From assembly GCF_027922005.1 (NCBI RefSeq), contig NZ_BSEV01000033.1, positions 25,590-89,589 on the forward strand: DNA of 64,000 nucleotides. Direction: 5' to 3'. A program made the position numbers and the translations under genes. The stretch is from Streptosporangium carneum. GTDB taxonomy: Bacteria; Actinomycetota; Actinomycetes; Streptosporangiales; Streptosporangiaceae. The notes beneath the pieces were generated by a model. The model had not been told where the DNA came from. It did no database searches and was given only the letters and a program-made list of their open reading frames with translations. Of the stretch, positions 7,781 through 16,583 are shown one piece after another (within the stretch, counting starts at the first letter, position 1; each line of letters begins with the position of its first letter).

Positions 7781-10700
7781 TCAGCCGATCGTGGGGACCG
7801 ACTCGATGAGGGCCGTCAGGCCGCGTTCGTCGAGGAGGTTGACCGGGCGGACCGTCTCGTTGAGGCGGACGTAGTGGAAGGCGGCGCTGACCTGGTCCAG
7901 GGGGACGGCGGCCAGGTGGGACCAGGCCAGGCGGTAGGCGGCGAGCTGTACGGCCGCCGCGGCCTCGGCCTTCTTTCCCCTGGGACGTTGCCCGGTCTTC
8001 CAGTCGACGACCTCGTAACCGCCGCCGGGAATCTCGAAGACCGCGTCCATCCGGCCTCTGACCAGCCTGTCGGCGATCATCGTCTCGAACGGGACCTCGA
8101 TGTCCAGCGGCTCCCTGCCCGCCCACTCGCTCTCCTCGAAGCGCTCGCGCAACTCCTCGAGATGGGCGTCCGCGACCTCCTCCACGTCGTCGGACGAGCC
8201 GGGCAGGTCGAGCTCGTCGATCAGCCTCTGCTGGCCCCAGCGGGACTCCAGCCAGCTGTGGAAGGAGGTGCCCCTGCGGGCGAGCGGGGCGGGTTTCCTC
8301 GGCACGGGGCGGCGGATCTGGCGGGCCAGGGCCTTCGGGTCGGAGGCCAGGGTGACGAGGGAGGAGACGGTCAGGTGGGTGGGCAGCTCGACCCGGCCGG
8401 GACCGCGCCGCCGGTTCAGCTCCCGCTCCCTGAGCAGCAGCTCGATGTCACGCTCCCAGGCCTTCGCCCGCTCCCTGTCCCAGCCGCGCAGCTCTCCCTG
8501 CGCCGTGGACCACCCGTCCGCAGGACGCGCCGCCTGCTCTCGACCGTCCGGTTCCTGGGCGTCCGGTTCCTGGGCGTCCCACTGCCGCTCGTCCCGCTCC
8601 CGGGCATCCTGCCGACGTCCGTCCCCCTCCCGAGCGTCAGGGAAGGCGGGAAAGTCGTCGAAGCCCGCCAGGTCCTCGGGCTCCACGAGGTCCTCGAAGT
8701 CGCCGAAGTCCTCGAAGGACTCGAACTCCTCGGGGAAGGGGACGCCCTCGAAGGGCTCGAAGTCCGGGGGGGCGTCGGGGAAGGGGACGTCCTCGTCCTC
8801 GGGAACCCCGGCGACGGAGCCGTCCGCGCCGAGAGCGACCGTGGCGGAGACGTCCGACCGGGAACCCGCCGGGATCGTCCGCCCCGAAGGAGCGGGCCCC
8901 GTGGCGGCCAGGGCGGCGAGGGCGGCCTCGACCATGGTCGCGCCGTCCTGTACGGCCTCGTAGCGCAGCCCGTCGGGGGTCACCGGCCATTCGGACTCGG
9001 CGGGGTCGGCCAGCAGGGGGTTGGTCGCGCCCTCCTCCGCCTCGGGAGCCCAGGTGGACACCCTGCCGCAGGTGTCGCGGATCTCCATCAGGAAGTCGGA
9101 GGGCTCAAGGGGCTTGGACGCGCTGCCCCAGCGGTATCCGGAGGCGATCAGCAGGTAGTGGGCGCGGGTGACGGCGACGTAGGCCAGGCGGCGCTCCTCC
9201 ATCAGGTCGCGGTCGCGGCAGCGCTCGTCGAACTCGCCCAGCTCGTCCTTGGAGAGCCCGGCCAGCTCGGGCAGGTCGGAGGCGTCGCCGCGCAGCGGGT
9301 AGGGCAGCTTGCGCGCGTTCTCCGTCCACTTGGGGCTGACGGCGGGCCTGGCCGGGAACATCGTGCCGACGGTCAGCGTCCCCGCCTTCGACAGCGCCTG
9401 GGACATGCCGGGCACCACGACGACCGGCCACTCCAGGCCCTTCGAGGCGTGGATGGTCATCAGCTTTACGCTGTTGCTCTCGCCGACCCGGCCCGCGTCG
9501 AGACCGTTCTCCTCCTCGTCGGCGGCCTTCAGGAACGCCAGGAACGCCCCCAGCGTCGGATCCTCCGAGTCTCCGGCGAACCTGGCCGCGGCGTCCAGGA
9601 AGGCGTCGAGGTCCGCCCGCGCGGCGAACACGCCGACGGCCGTCCCCCTGGCCGCGACCTCGATGTCCAGGCCGAGCCTGCGCTCGATCTCGGTGATCAG
9701 GTCGGGGAGCGGCTGCCCGGTGTGGGCGCGCAAAGTCCGAAGCTCCTGGGCCAGGGCGAGCAGGCGCACCCTGGCGAGGGAGGAGAACAGGTCCTGCCAC
9801 TCGGGGCGGTCCGGCAGCTCGTCGAGGGCGTCGACCAGGCTGCCGCGCTCCTCCGCCATGTCCGCCACGACCTGGTCCAGCGGGTCGGCCACGACGGAGG
9901 GCCCCTCGCGGTGTTCCCTGTTCAGGTCGCGGGCCCGCTCCCCCAGCTCCTTCAGGTCGGCGGGGCCGATCCGCCAGCGGGGGCCTGACAGCAGTCTGAC
10001 GAGGGCGTCTCCGGCCGTCGGGTCGTAGATCACCCGCAGTGTCGCGACGATGTCCGCGACCTCCGGCACGGTCAGCAGTCCGCCGAGCCCGACGACCTCG
10101 ACGGGGATGCCCCTCGCCTCGAGGGCCCTGCGCAGCGCGGGGAACTGCGACCGTTTGCGCGCCAGGATCGCCACGTCGTGGGGCTGCAGGCACTGGGGGC
10201 CGCCCCAGGAGCTCTGCTTGGCCTTCTTGCGCTCTCCGTCGCCCCACGGAAGGCCGTCGGGGGCGCTCTCGCTCCCCAGCAGTCTGCCGACGCCGTCCGC
10301 GACCCACTCCGCCTCGTCGTCGGCGGTCTCGTGGAAGGCGCACACCACCCGGCCCCGCTCGACGCGGTTGCCCCCCGGCACCAGCACCGGCACCTCCCTG
10401 GCCTCCAGGCGCAGCGGGATCTGCACCCTGGCCGCGACGTCGAGGACGGCGTCGCCGTTGCGGAAGCTGACCGACAGGCGGCGGACCGGGGCGGTCTCCC
10501 CCGAGGGGGTCCTGAAGTCGCGGGGAAAGCGGGTGAGGTTGCCGGAGGACGCGCCGCGCCAGCCGTAGATGGACTGGCAGGGGTCGCCGACGGCGGTCAC
10601 CGGGTGGCCGCCGCCGAACAGCGAGCGGAGCAGGACGAGCTGGGCGTGGCTGGTGTCCTGGTACTCGTCAAGCAGGACGACGGCGAAGCGGCCCCGCTCG

Positions 10701-11467
10701 ATCTCCCCGACTTCGGCGTGCCTGGCGGCGATGCGGGCGGCCAGCGCCATCTGGTCGCCGTGGTCGACGACCTCGCGGCCGCGCTTGAGCCGTTCGTAGG
10801 CCTCGACCAGCGGCAGCAGCTGCTCCCTGGCCCGCTGCGTGGCCAGGGGTCTGCGCTGGAGCTGGACGGGCGTTCCCGGGAGCTCGGCGTACCGTTCGGC
10901 GAGCCAGGCGCCGACCTCCCGCACCTCCTGCGGGGTGCGCAGGTGCTCGGCCAGCTCTCCGGCCAGTTCGAGCACGGCGCGGGTGACGGTGGCCGGTCCC
11001 CACTCGATCTGCTCCATCGGCCCGTCGTAGCCGCTGACGACCCGTCCCGCGAGCTGCCACGAGACCGCGGGGCTGACCAGGCGCATGGTGGGCTCCAGCG
11101 CCTCCCGCAGGGCGTGCTCGGTGACCAGCCTGGCCGCGTACGCGTGGTAGGTCGAGATGGTCGGCTCGCCCTCCAGCAGCTCGGCGGGGACCTGCTCGGC
11201 GGCGACCAGGCCGTTGAGCCGCTCGCGGACACGGATCGCCAGCTCTCCGGCGGCCTTCCTGGTGAAGGTCAGGCCGAGCACCTGTTCGGGGCGGACCAGG
11301 CCGTTGGCCACCAGCCAGACGACCCGCCCCGCCATGGTCTCGCTCTTGCCCGACCCGGCTCCGGCGACCACGACCATCGGTTCGAGGCCGGCCTCGATCA
11401 CCTCGGCCTGCTCGGGGGTGGGGGGGAGGATGCCCAGCTTGGCGGCGAGCTGGATCGGGCTCAGCAC
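7781..11467 (-). CDS. adnB: ATP-dependent helicase-nuclease AdnB
   Basis: A 1228-residue subunit of the AdnAB motor-nuclease that resects double-strand breaks in actinobacteria. The UvrD-type N-terminus has Walker A GAGSGKSE (K41), GLTFTRKAA, LLDEYQDTSHAQ, GDPCQSIYGWRG, KLMTIHASKGLEWP and AYVAVTRAH. The RecB-type nuclease domain at the C-terminus carries GRMDAVFE and EVVDWKTGQ (near residue 1150). Between motor and nuclease, about residues 889-985, lies a very acidic, Phe-punctuated stretch followed by an Arg/Asp/Gln-rich one, which I do not expect in mycobacterial AdnB (about 1100 residues). GTG 11467 overlaps the adnA stop by 7 bp (GTGCTGA), so the two are coupled. Confidence 0.95.
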   Translation of the reverse strand: MLSPIQLAAKLGILPPTPEQAEVIEAGLEPMVVVAGAGSGKSETMAGRVVWLVANGLVRPEQVLGLTFTRKAAGELAIRVRERLNGLVAAEQVPAELLEGEPTISTYHAYAARLVTEHALREALEPTMRLVSPAVSWQLAGRVVSGYDGPMEQIEWGPATVTRAVLELAGELAEHLRTPQEVREVGAWLAERYAELPGTPVQLQRRPLATQRAREQLLPLVEAYERLKRGREVVDHGDQMALAARIAARHAEVGEIERGRFAVVLLDEYQDTSHAQLVLLRSLFGGGHPVTAVGDPCQSIYGWRGASSGNLTRFPRDFRTPSGETAPVRRLSVSFRNGDAVLDVAARVQIPLRLEAREVPVLVPGGNRVERGRVVCAFHETADDEAEWVADGVGRLLGSESAPDGLPWGDGERKKAKQSSWGGPQCLQPHDVAILARKRSQFPALRRALEARGIPVEVVGLGGLLTVPEVADIVATLRVIYDPTAGDALVRLLSGPRWRIGPADLKELGERARDLNREHREGPSVVADPLDQVVADMAEERGSLVDALDELPDRPEWQDLFSSLARVRLLALAQELRTLRAHTGQPLPDLITEIERRLGLDIEVAARGTAVGVFAARADLDAFLDAAARFAGDSEDPTLGAFLAFLKAADEEENGLDAGRVGESNSVKLMTIHASKGLEWPVVVVPGMSQALSKAGTLTVGTMFPARPAVSPKWTENARKLPYPLRGDASDLPELAGLSKDELGEFDERCRDRDLMEERRLAYVAVTRAHYLLIASGYRWGSASKPLEPSDFLMEIRDTCGRVSTWAPEAEEGATNPLLADPAESEWPVTPDGLRYEAVQDGATMVEAALAALAATGPAPSGRTIPAGSRSDVSATVALGADGSVAGVPEDEDVPFPDAPPDFEPFEGVPFPEEFESFEDFGDFEDLVEPEDLAGFDDFPAFPDAREGDGRRQDARERDERQWDAQEPDAQEPDGREQAARPADGWSTAQGELRGWDRERAKAWERDIELLLRERELNRRRGPGRVELPTHLTVSSLVTLASDPKALARQIRRPVPRKPAPLARRGTSFHSWLESRWGQQRLIDELDLPGSSDDVEEVADAHLEELRERFEESEWAGREPLDIEVPFETMIADRLVRGRMDAVFEIPGGGYEVVDWKTGQRPRGKKAEAAAAVQLAAYRLAWSHLAAVPLDQVSAAFHYVRLNETVRPVNLLDERGLTALIESVPTIG

Positions 11468-14400
11468 ACCTGGTCTCCGTTCTTGCTGACCGGGCAGCTC
11501 GCCCGCACGGCGCAGGTGCGGCAGCCGTCGTTGACCTTGGCCTGGAAGAACGGCCCCGACATGCCGATCGCCACGGTGTCGACCATGTCGCGGGCCCAGC
11601 CCGGCTCCGCGTCCTCGGACAGGGGCGTCTGGATCTGCTCCTTGGCGTTCTTCTTGCCCGAGGCGTCGCCCACCTGGACCAGCGCCGCGCCGCCGGGCTC
11701 GGTCATCCCGTGCCGCTCGAAGGCGCCGAGAAGCGCGGCGAGCTGGTACACGCCGAGCTGGGGGTGGCGGTCGAGGTCGACGTCCTTGGGGCCGTTCTTG
11801 CCGGTCTTGATGTCGATGATCACCGCTCGGCCCTCGCCGTCGCGCTCGACCCGGTCGACCCGCCCCTTGATCTGCACGCCCTCGGAGACCATGGCGGTGA
11901 ACGCCTCCTCCAGGCCGACCAGCTCCCTGGGGTTCTCCTGGTGCCAGCGGACGAACTTGGAGATCATCTCCTCGGCGACCTTGCGCTGCTTGCGGTTGTA
12001 CCAGGCGCCGCCGAAGTCCAGCTCGTGCCAGACGTCGTCGAGGCGCTTGCCGAGCGTCTCCTCGGTCGGCATGCCGGTCGCGGCGAGCACGGCCAGCGCG
12101 TGGATGACCGTGCCGAGCCCCCTGGCGACGTCGGTGCCGCCCGCTCCGACGGAGGTCTCAAGCAGCCAGCGCAGGCCGCACTTGCTGAAGCTCTCGACCG
12201 CGGAGGGCGAGATCCGCACGATGTCGTCGGGCCAGCTCAGCGGGCGGTCGTCGGAGATCGGCGTCAGGGCGTACCAGTCGTTGGGGTGGGCGCCCGGCAC
12301 CCCGGCCGCGGCGAGCCTGGCCAGGTGCGCGGCGGCGGCCCTGCGGAGCGGGTCGGGCCTGGTCGGGTCGGTGACGGCCGAACGCAGGTCGGCGACCAGG
12401 GCGGACATGCTCAGCCAGCGGGAGCGCTCGTCGATGGCCGTCTCCCCGGTCTCGCCGGGGGCCAGCTCGGCGAGGAACCTGGAGGGCCGCTCCTCGGTGT
12501 CCTCGCCGCCGACCGCCGTGACGACCAGCCTGCTCCTCGCCCTGGTGGCCGCGACGTAGAACAGGCGGCGCTCCTCGGCCAGGAGCTGGGAGGCGAGCGC
12601 GGCGGAGACGGCCGCGGGGTTCTCGTGCTCCGAACCCGCCGCCCTGGCGACCATGTCGTCGGTGCTGAGGATCGACCCGCGCAACCGCAGGTCGGGCCAC
12701 GCCCCCTCCTGAACCCCGGCGACGACGACCACGTCCCACTCAAGGCCCTTCGAGCGGTGAGCCGTCATGATGCGCACCGACTCGCTGTCGGGGGCGCGTT
12801 CGGCGAGGGAGTCGCCGGGGATCTCCTGGGCGACCAGGTCCTCGACGAACACCTCGACGCCCGCGTGCGGCAGCCGGTCGACGAACCTGGCCGCGTGGTC
12901 GAACAGCGCGACCACCGCGTCGAGGTCGCGGTCGGCCATCGTGCCCCGGAAACCTCCGGAGACGCTCGTCTCCGTCCACTTGTCGGCCAGTCCCGTGGCG
13001 TTCCAGACGCCCCAGAGCACGTCCTCCGCGGTTCCGCCGCGCCGTACGGCCTCGGCGGCGCCCGCGATGAGCCGGGCGAGCCTTTCCGCGGGGAACGCCA
13101 CGTGCGGCTCGACGCGGACCAGCTCCCGTTCGTCCTTCAACGCGGCGACCAGCAGCTCCCCCGAGGAACGCGGTCCCGAGGCGTCGCGCTCGCCCGTGTG
13201 GTCGGCCGTCTCGCGTTCGAGGTCGCGCTCGTCGGGGTGCGTCATGGCCTCGTGCTCGGCGATGCGCAGGGCTCTGCGCAGGCGTCGCACGCCGATCATG
13301 TCGGTGCCGCCGAGGGCCCCGGTCAGCAGCTCCTCCGCCATCGCCTCGTCGAGGTCCTCCGGGTGGAGGGCGACCTGGATCAACCTGATCAGGGGCCGGA
13401 CCCCCGGCTCCTGGAACAGCGGCAGCTCACCGCCGCCGACCACGACCGGCACCCCGGCCGTGACGAGGGCCCGGCGCAGCAGCGGCACCTGACGCGTGGC
13501 GGAGCGCACCAGCACGGCCATGCGCGACCAGGGGACGCCGTCGAGCAGGTGGGCCCTGCGCAGCGTGTCGGCCACGAGCGCCGCCTCCTGGGCGGCCCCG
13601 TCGGTCACCAGCACCCGCACGTCGCCGGGGTCGGCCTCGGGGAGGGCCTTCAGCTCGCGGTGCGCCGCGCCGCCTCCCGGAGGCGCGGGAAGGCGGGCGG
13701 TGACGCGTCTGGTGGCCCGCAGAAGCTCCTGGCCGCTGCGGCGGCAGACGCGCAGGGCGATGACGGGCGCCTTCTCGCCGTCGGCGGTGCGGAACCTGTC
13801 GGGGAACTCCATGATCCCGCGCACGTCCGCGCCGCGGAACCCGTAGATCGACTGGTCGGGGTCGCCGACCACGACGAGGTCGCGTCCCTCCCCGGCGAGC
13901 TGCTGGAGCAGGAACTCCTGGGAGGGGTCGGTGTCCTGGTACTCGTCGACGAAGACGGCGTCGTAGGCGGCGCGCTCGCGCAGCCGTACCTGGGGGTCGG
14001 TGAGCAGGCCCGCGGCGGCGCGGATCAGCTCCGAGTAGTCGAGCACCGGCTCCAGGTCGAGGTCGAACCTGGCCTGGTAGCGGTCGGCGAACCGGCCCGC
14101 GGCCACCCAGTCGGCGCGGCCGTGCGTGCGGCCCAGCTCGACCAGGTCGGCGCCGTCGAGACCGCGCTCGGCGGCGCGGGCCGTGAAGTCGCGGAGCTCC
14201 TGGGCGAAGCCCCTGGTCTTGAGCGCCTCGCGCATGTCCTCGGGCCACAGGGGCGCGCCGTCCTCCAGCTCGCCGTGGAGCAGGCGGCGGACCTCGAGGA
14301 GCTGCTCGGGCGCGGTCAGCACCCGGGGCGGGACGCCTCCCGCCAGGACGGCCTCGCGGCGCAGCAGCGCGTAGGCGTAGCTGTGGAAGGTGAGCGCGAG

Positions 14401-14691
14401 GGGGGTGCGGGTGGTGCGGCGCATCCGCCCCGTGATGCGCTCGCGCAGCTCCTCGGCGGCCTTGCGGCTGTAGGTGAGGACGAGCACCCGCTCGGGGTCC
14501 ACGCCCCGGCGCTCGACGCGGTCCACCACGCTCTCCACGATCGTGGTGGTCTTGCCGGTGCCCGGTCCCGCCAGGACGAGCAACGGGCCGTCCCCGTGGG
14601 CGACGACAGCCCGTTGGTGCTCGTCAAGCACGGGGGCAACAGCCCTCCCCGCACCCTCACGACGCACCAGCCGCCAGCCTTGACCACTCAC
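11461..14691 (-). CDS. adnA: ATP-dependent helicase-nuclease AdnA
   Basis: A 1076-residue partner of AdnB. Walker A is AGPGTGKTT (residues 41-49), with LVLTYSRKAAEEL, FVDEYQDTDPSQ, GDPDQSIYGFRG, IMTAHRSKGLEWD and FYVAATRARS. The C-terminal nuclease has GRVDRVERD and VIIDIKTGK (near residue 960). Four cysteines, one in KCGLRWLL (near 837) and three in CRTCAVRASC (near 1060), resemble the iron-sulphur ligands of AddB-type nucleases. The GTG at 14691 has only a weak ribosome site. It is the first gene of a two-gene operon. Confidence 0.95.
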   Translation of the reverse strand: MSGQGWRLVRREGAGRAVAPVLDEHQRAVVAHGDGPLLVLAGPGTGKTTTIVESVVDRVERRGVDPERVLVLTYSRKAAEELRERITGRMRRTTRTPLALTFHSYAYALLRREAVLAGGVPPRVLTAPEQLLEVRRLLHGELEDGAPLWPEDMREALKTRGFAQELRDFTARAAERGLDGADLVELGRTHGRADWVAAGRFADRYQARFDLDLEPVLDYSELIRAAAGLLTDPQVRLRERAAYDAVFVDEYQDTDPSQEFLLQQLAGEGRDLVVVGDPDQSIYGFRGADVRGIMEFPDRFRTADGEKAPVIALRVCRRSGQELLRATRRVTARLPAPPGGGAAHRELKALPEADPGDVRVLVTDGAAQEAALVADTLRRAHLLDGVPWSRMAVLVRSATRQVPLLRRALVTAGVPVVVGGGELPLFQEPGVRPLIRLIQVALHPEDLDEAMAEELLTGALGGTDMIGVRRLRRALRIAEHEAMTHPDERDLERETADHTGERDASGPRSSGELLVAALKDERELVRVEPHVAFPAERLARLIAGAAEAVRRGGTAEDVLWGVWNATGLADKWTETSVSGGFRGTMADRDLDAVVALFDHAARFVDRLPHAGVEVFVEDLVAQEIPGDSLAERAPDSESVRIMTAHRSKGLEWDVVVVAGVQEGAWPDLRLRGSILSTDDMVARAAGSEHENPAAVSAALASQLLAEERRLFYVAATRARSRLVVTAVGGEDTEERPSRFLAELAPGETGETAIDERSRWLSMSALVADLRSAVTDPTRPDPLRRAAAAHLARLAAAGVPGAHPNDWYALTPISDDRPLSWPDDIVRISPSAVESFSKCGLRWLLETSVGAGGTDVARGLGTVIHALAVLAATGMPTEETLGKRLDDVWHELDFGGAWYNRKQRKVAEEMISKFVRWHQENPRELVGLEEAFTAMVSEGVQIKGRVDRVERDGEGRAVIIDIKTGKNGPKDVDLDRHPQLGVYQLAALLGAFERHGMTEPGGAALVQVGDASGKKNAKEQIQTPLSEDAEPGWARDMVDTVAIGMSGPFFQAKVNDGCRTCAVRASCPVSKNGDQVC

Positions 14692-15009
14692 AACTCGTCA
14701 TTCCACCAGATCCCAGGCGATGATCGTGCCGAGTCAGGCAGTACGACATGCCACACCTCGGTCCGGACAGCCGAAAACCGACATTCACCGCACCGATGAC
14801 GTGCCCATTCGCCCTGGAGTCCCGATCCGAGCCGACGAAGGTCGTCCGCGAGCGGGCCTCGCCTCATCTCCGCGCTCGGCGCGTCCCAGGCTCGGGCTTG
14901 GGCACGCGGTCACCGCAGGGGTCCGGGTCGCACCCGATCATCGGCGTGTACGGCGGAAGGTCCCGTCCGCACGGCGGGAGGTCCCGCCGCACGGCACACG
15001 ATCACGCCC

Positions 15010-15054
15010 TTGACAGACCCCGGACCCACCACATATAAAACCAACTGGTTATAG
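15010..15054 (+). promoter_or_regulatory. Promoter with overlapping ArsR operator
   Basis: TTGACA at 15010-15015, an 18-bp spacer and TATAAA at 15034-15039 form a near-consensus promoter. An inverted repeat AACCA-AC-TGGTT (15039-15050), within ATAAAACCAACTGGTTATAG, overlaps the -10 box and start region. Such a site just before an arsR-type gene fits autorepression. The rest of the gap from 14692 to 15009 shows no gene. Confidence 0.65.
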
Positions 15055-15072
15055 AACCGAAAGGTAATCAAT

Positions 15073-15414
15073 GTGAGTGTCGATGTCCTCGACGCGACGT
15101 TCGCCGCGCTGGCCGACCCGACCCGGCGGGCCATCCTGGCCCGGCTGGCCGAGGGCGAGGCCACGGTGACCGAGCTGGCCGCGCCGTTCGCGATGTCCCA
15201 ACCGGCCGTCTCCAAGCACCTGAGGGTGCTGGAGCACGCCGGTCTGATCTCCCGCGGGCGCGACGCGCAGCGCAGGCCGTGCCGGCTTGAGGCCGCCCGG
15301 CTCAAGAACGCCATGGACTGGCTGGCCGACTACCGCGGCTACTGGGAGGAGAGCTACCAGCGCCTGGACGACCTGCTCGGCGAGCTCGACGCCGGACAGG
15401 AGGAGGCTCCGTGA
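15073..15414 (+). CDS. ArsR-family winged-helix repressor
   Basis: A 113-residue regulator with the SRPBCC-associated ArsR signature: FAALADPTRRAILARLAEGE, TVTELAAPFAMSQPAVSKHL as helix-turn-helix, and HAGLISRGRDAQRRP. The cysteine metal motif ELCVCDL of arsenic sensors is absent, so it probably senses something other than metal. Start is GTG 15073 with GAAAGG 8 nt upstream; an ATG two bases earlier runs at once into a stop. It overlaps the next gene by 4 bp (GTGA). It likely controls its own operon through the palindrome in the promoter. Confidence 0.9.
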   Translation: MSVDVLDATFAALADPTRRAILARLAEGEATVTELAAPFAMSQPAVSKHLRVLEHAGLISRGRDAQRRPCRLEAARLKNAMDWLADYRGYWEESYQRLDDLLGELDAGQEEAP

Positions 15415-15917
15415 CGCCGCCGCGGCACGACGCCGAGGGCCTGTCGGTGACCGCGCCCTCCGACACGGAGCTCGTGCTGAGCAGGACGTTCTCCGCGCCC
15501 CGCGCGCTCGTCTTCGAGGCGTTCACCCGCCCCGAGCTGCTGCGGCGCTGGCACGGCGCGCGCGGCTGGCACCTCGTCGTCTGCGAGGTCGACCTGCGCC
15601 CGGGCGGCGCCTGGCGTTTCGTCTCGCGAGGCCCAGGCGGCGCCGAGCTGGGCCAGAGCGGGGTGTATCTCGAGGTCGAGGCTCCTGGCAGGCTCGTCCA
15701 GACCGAGACCCACGACGGCTGGGACGTGGGCGCCGCGCTCGTCACCACCGTCTTCGACGAGGGCGAAGGCCGGACGGCGATGACCGCCACGGTCCGCTAC
15801 CCGTCGCGCGAAATCCGCGACAGCGTGCTGCGCACCCCCATGGAGCGCGGTGCGGGCGAGGCGTACGACCGCCTGGCCGAACTGCTCGCGGAAACCCCCC
15901 GAACAGAAACCCCCTGA
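15411..15917 (+). CDS. SRPBCC (AHSA1/START-like) domain protein
   Basis: A 168-residue helix-grip protein with family marks RTFSAPRALVFEAFTRPELL, RRWHGARGWHL, DLRPGGAWRFV and AEGEGRTAM-like strand ends. Such proteins bind hydrophobic ligands, and the ArsR-SRPBCC pair is widespread. It is coupled to the regulator by a GTGA overlap. The last codons and the sequence beyond the stop belong to a degenerate 15-bp tandem repeat, so its C-terminus (ETPRTETP) may vary between strains. The ligand is unknown. Confidence 0.85.
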   Translation: MTPPRHDAEGLSVTAPSDTELVLSRTFSAPRALVFEAFTRPELLRRWHGARGWHLVVCEVDLRPGGAWRFVSRGPGGAELGQSGVYLEVEAPGRLVQTETHDGWDVGAALVTTVFDEGEGRTAMTATVRYPSREIRDSVLRTPMERGAGEAYDRLAELLAETPRTETP

Positions 15918-16003
15918 ACGGAAACCTCCTGAACAGGGATCCCCTGAGCGGAGATCCCCAGGACAGGGATCCGTCGGACAGGGATCCCCGCGTCGAAAAC
16001 CCC
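15899..16003. repeat. Degenerate 15-bp tandem repeat, seven units
   Basis: Units at 15899, 15914, 15929, 15944, 15959, 15974 and 15989 follow CTGAACAGGGATCCC with drift (for example CTGAACGGAAACCTC and TCGGACAGGGATCCC). The array starts inside the SRPBCC gene, crosses its stop and ends just before the ribosome site of the next gene. Confidence 0.85.
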
Positions 16004-16018
16004 GAAAGGACAATCCGG

Positions 16019-16480
16019 ATGACCGACTCCCAGCCTGCCCAGGTCCCGGCGGACACGCCCGCGCAGGCGGCCACGCCGCCCGTCCCGCCCGGCACGCTCC
16101 TGCTCGAACTCGTGCCGGTGCCCGTCTCCGACATCGACCGGGCCAAGGCCTTCTACGCCGAACGCCTCGGCTTCACCGTGGACGTCGACGTACAGCCCCA
16201 GGAAGGCGTTCGCGTCGTTCAGCTCACCCCGCCGGGCTCGGCCTGCTCGATCACCCTGGCCGAGGGCATCGCGTCCCTCGACATGCCCGTCGGCACGCTG
16301 CGCGGCCTGCACCTCGTGGTGAGCGACATCGAGGCCGCCCGCGCGACGCTCGTCGAACGCGGCGTGGACGTGGCCCCGGTCGAGGACCTCGGCGGCGTTC
16401 ACTACGCCCACTTCGCCGACCCCGACGGCAACACCTGGACCCTCCAGTACATGCCCTGGCGCGTCGAGAAGAGCACATGA
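16019..16480 (+). CDS. Glyoxalase/VOC-family protein
   Basis: A 153-residue vicinal-oxygen-chelate protein: LELVPVPVSDIDRAKAFYAE opens the first beta-alpha-beta-beta-beta module and HLVVSDIEAARATLVERGVD the second, closing with AHFADPDGNTWTLQ. Start is ATG 16019 with GAAAGGA 8 nt upstream. It follows the ArsR and SRPBCC genes on the same strand and is probably part of that operon. The first 25 residues are Pro/Ala-rich. Such proteins range from lyases to drug-binding proteins; the substrate is not evident. Confidence 0.88.
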   Translation: MTDSQPAQVPADTPAQAATPPVPPGTLLLELVPVPVSDIDRAKAFYAERLGFTVDVDVQPQEGVRVVQLTPPGSACSITLAEGIASLDMPVGTLRGLHLVVSDIEAARATLVERGVDVAPVEDLGGVHYAHFADPDGNTWTLQYMPWRVEKST

Positions 16481-16543
16481 CAGCCCGCGAGCCGTCTTCG
16501 CCGCGAGTGAGCACGCGGTCGCCGCACCGGCGCGGTGTCGACG

Positions 16544-16583
16544 CCTGACGGTCGTCCCCGCTCGCGTGGGGACGACCGTCAGG
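16544..16583. terminator. Strong bidirectional hairpin between convergent genes
   Basis: A perfect 16-bp stem (CCTGACGGTCGTCCCC at 16544-16559 with its complement at 16568-16583) and an 8-nt loop. It lies between the glyoxalase gene (plus) and the TagF-like gene (minus) and includes the stop codon of the latter (16579-16581). Confidence 0.85.
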
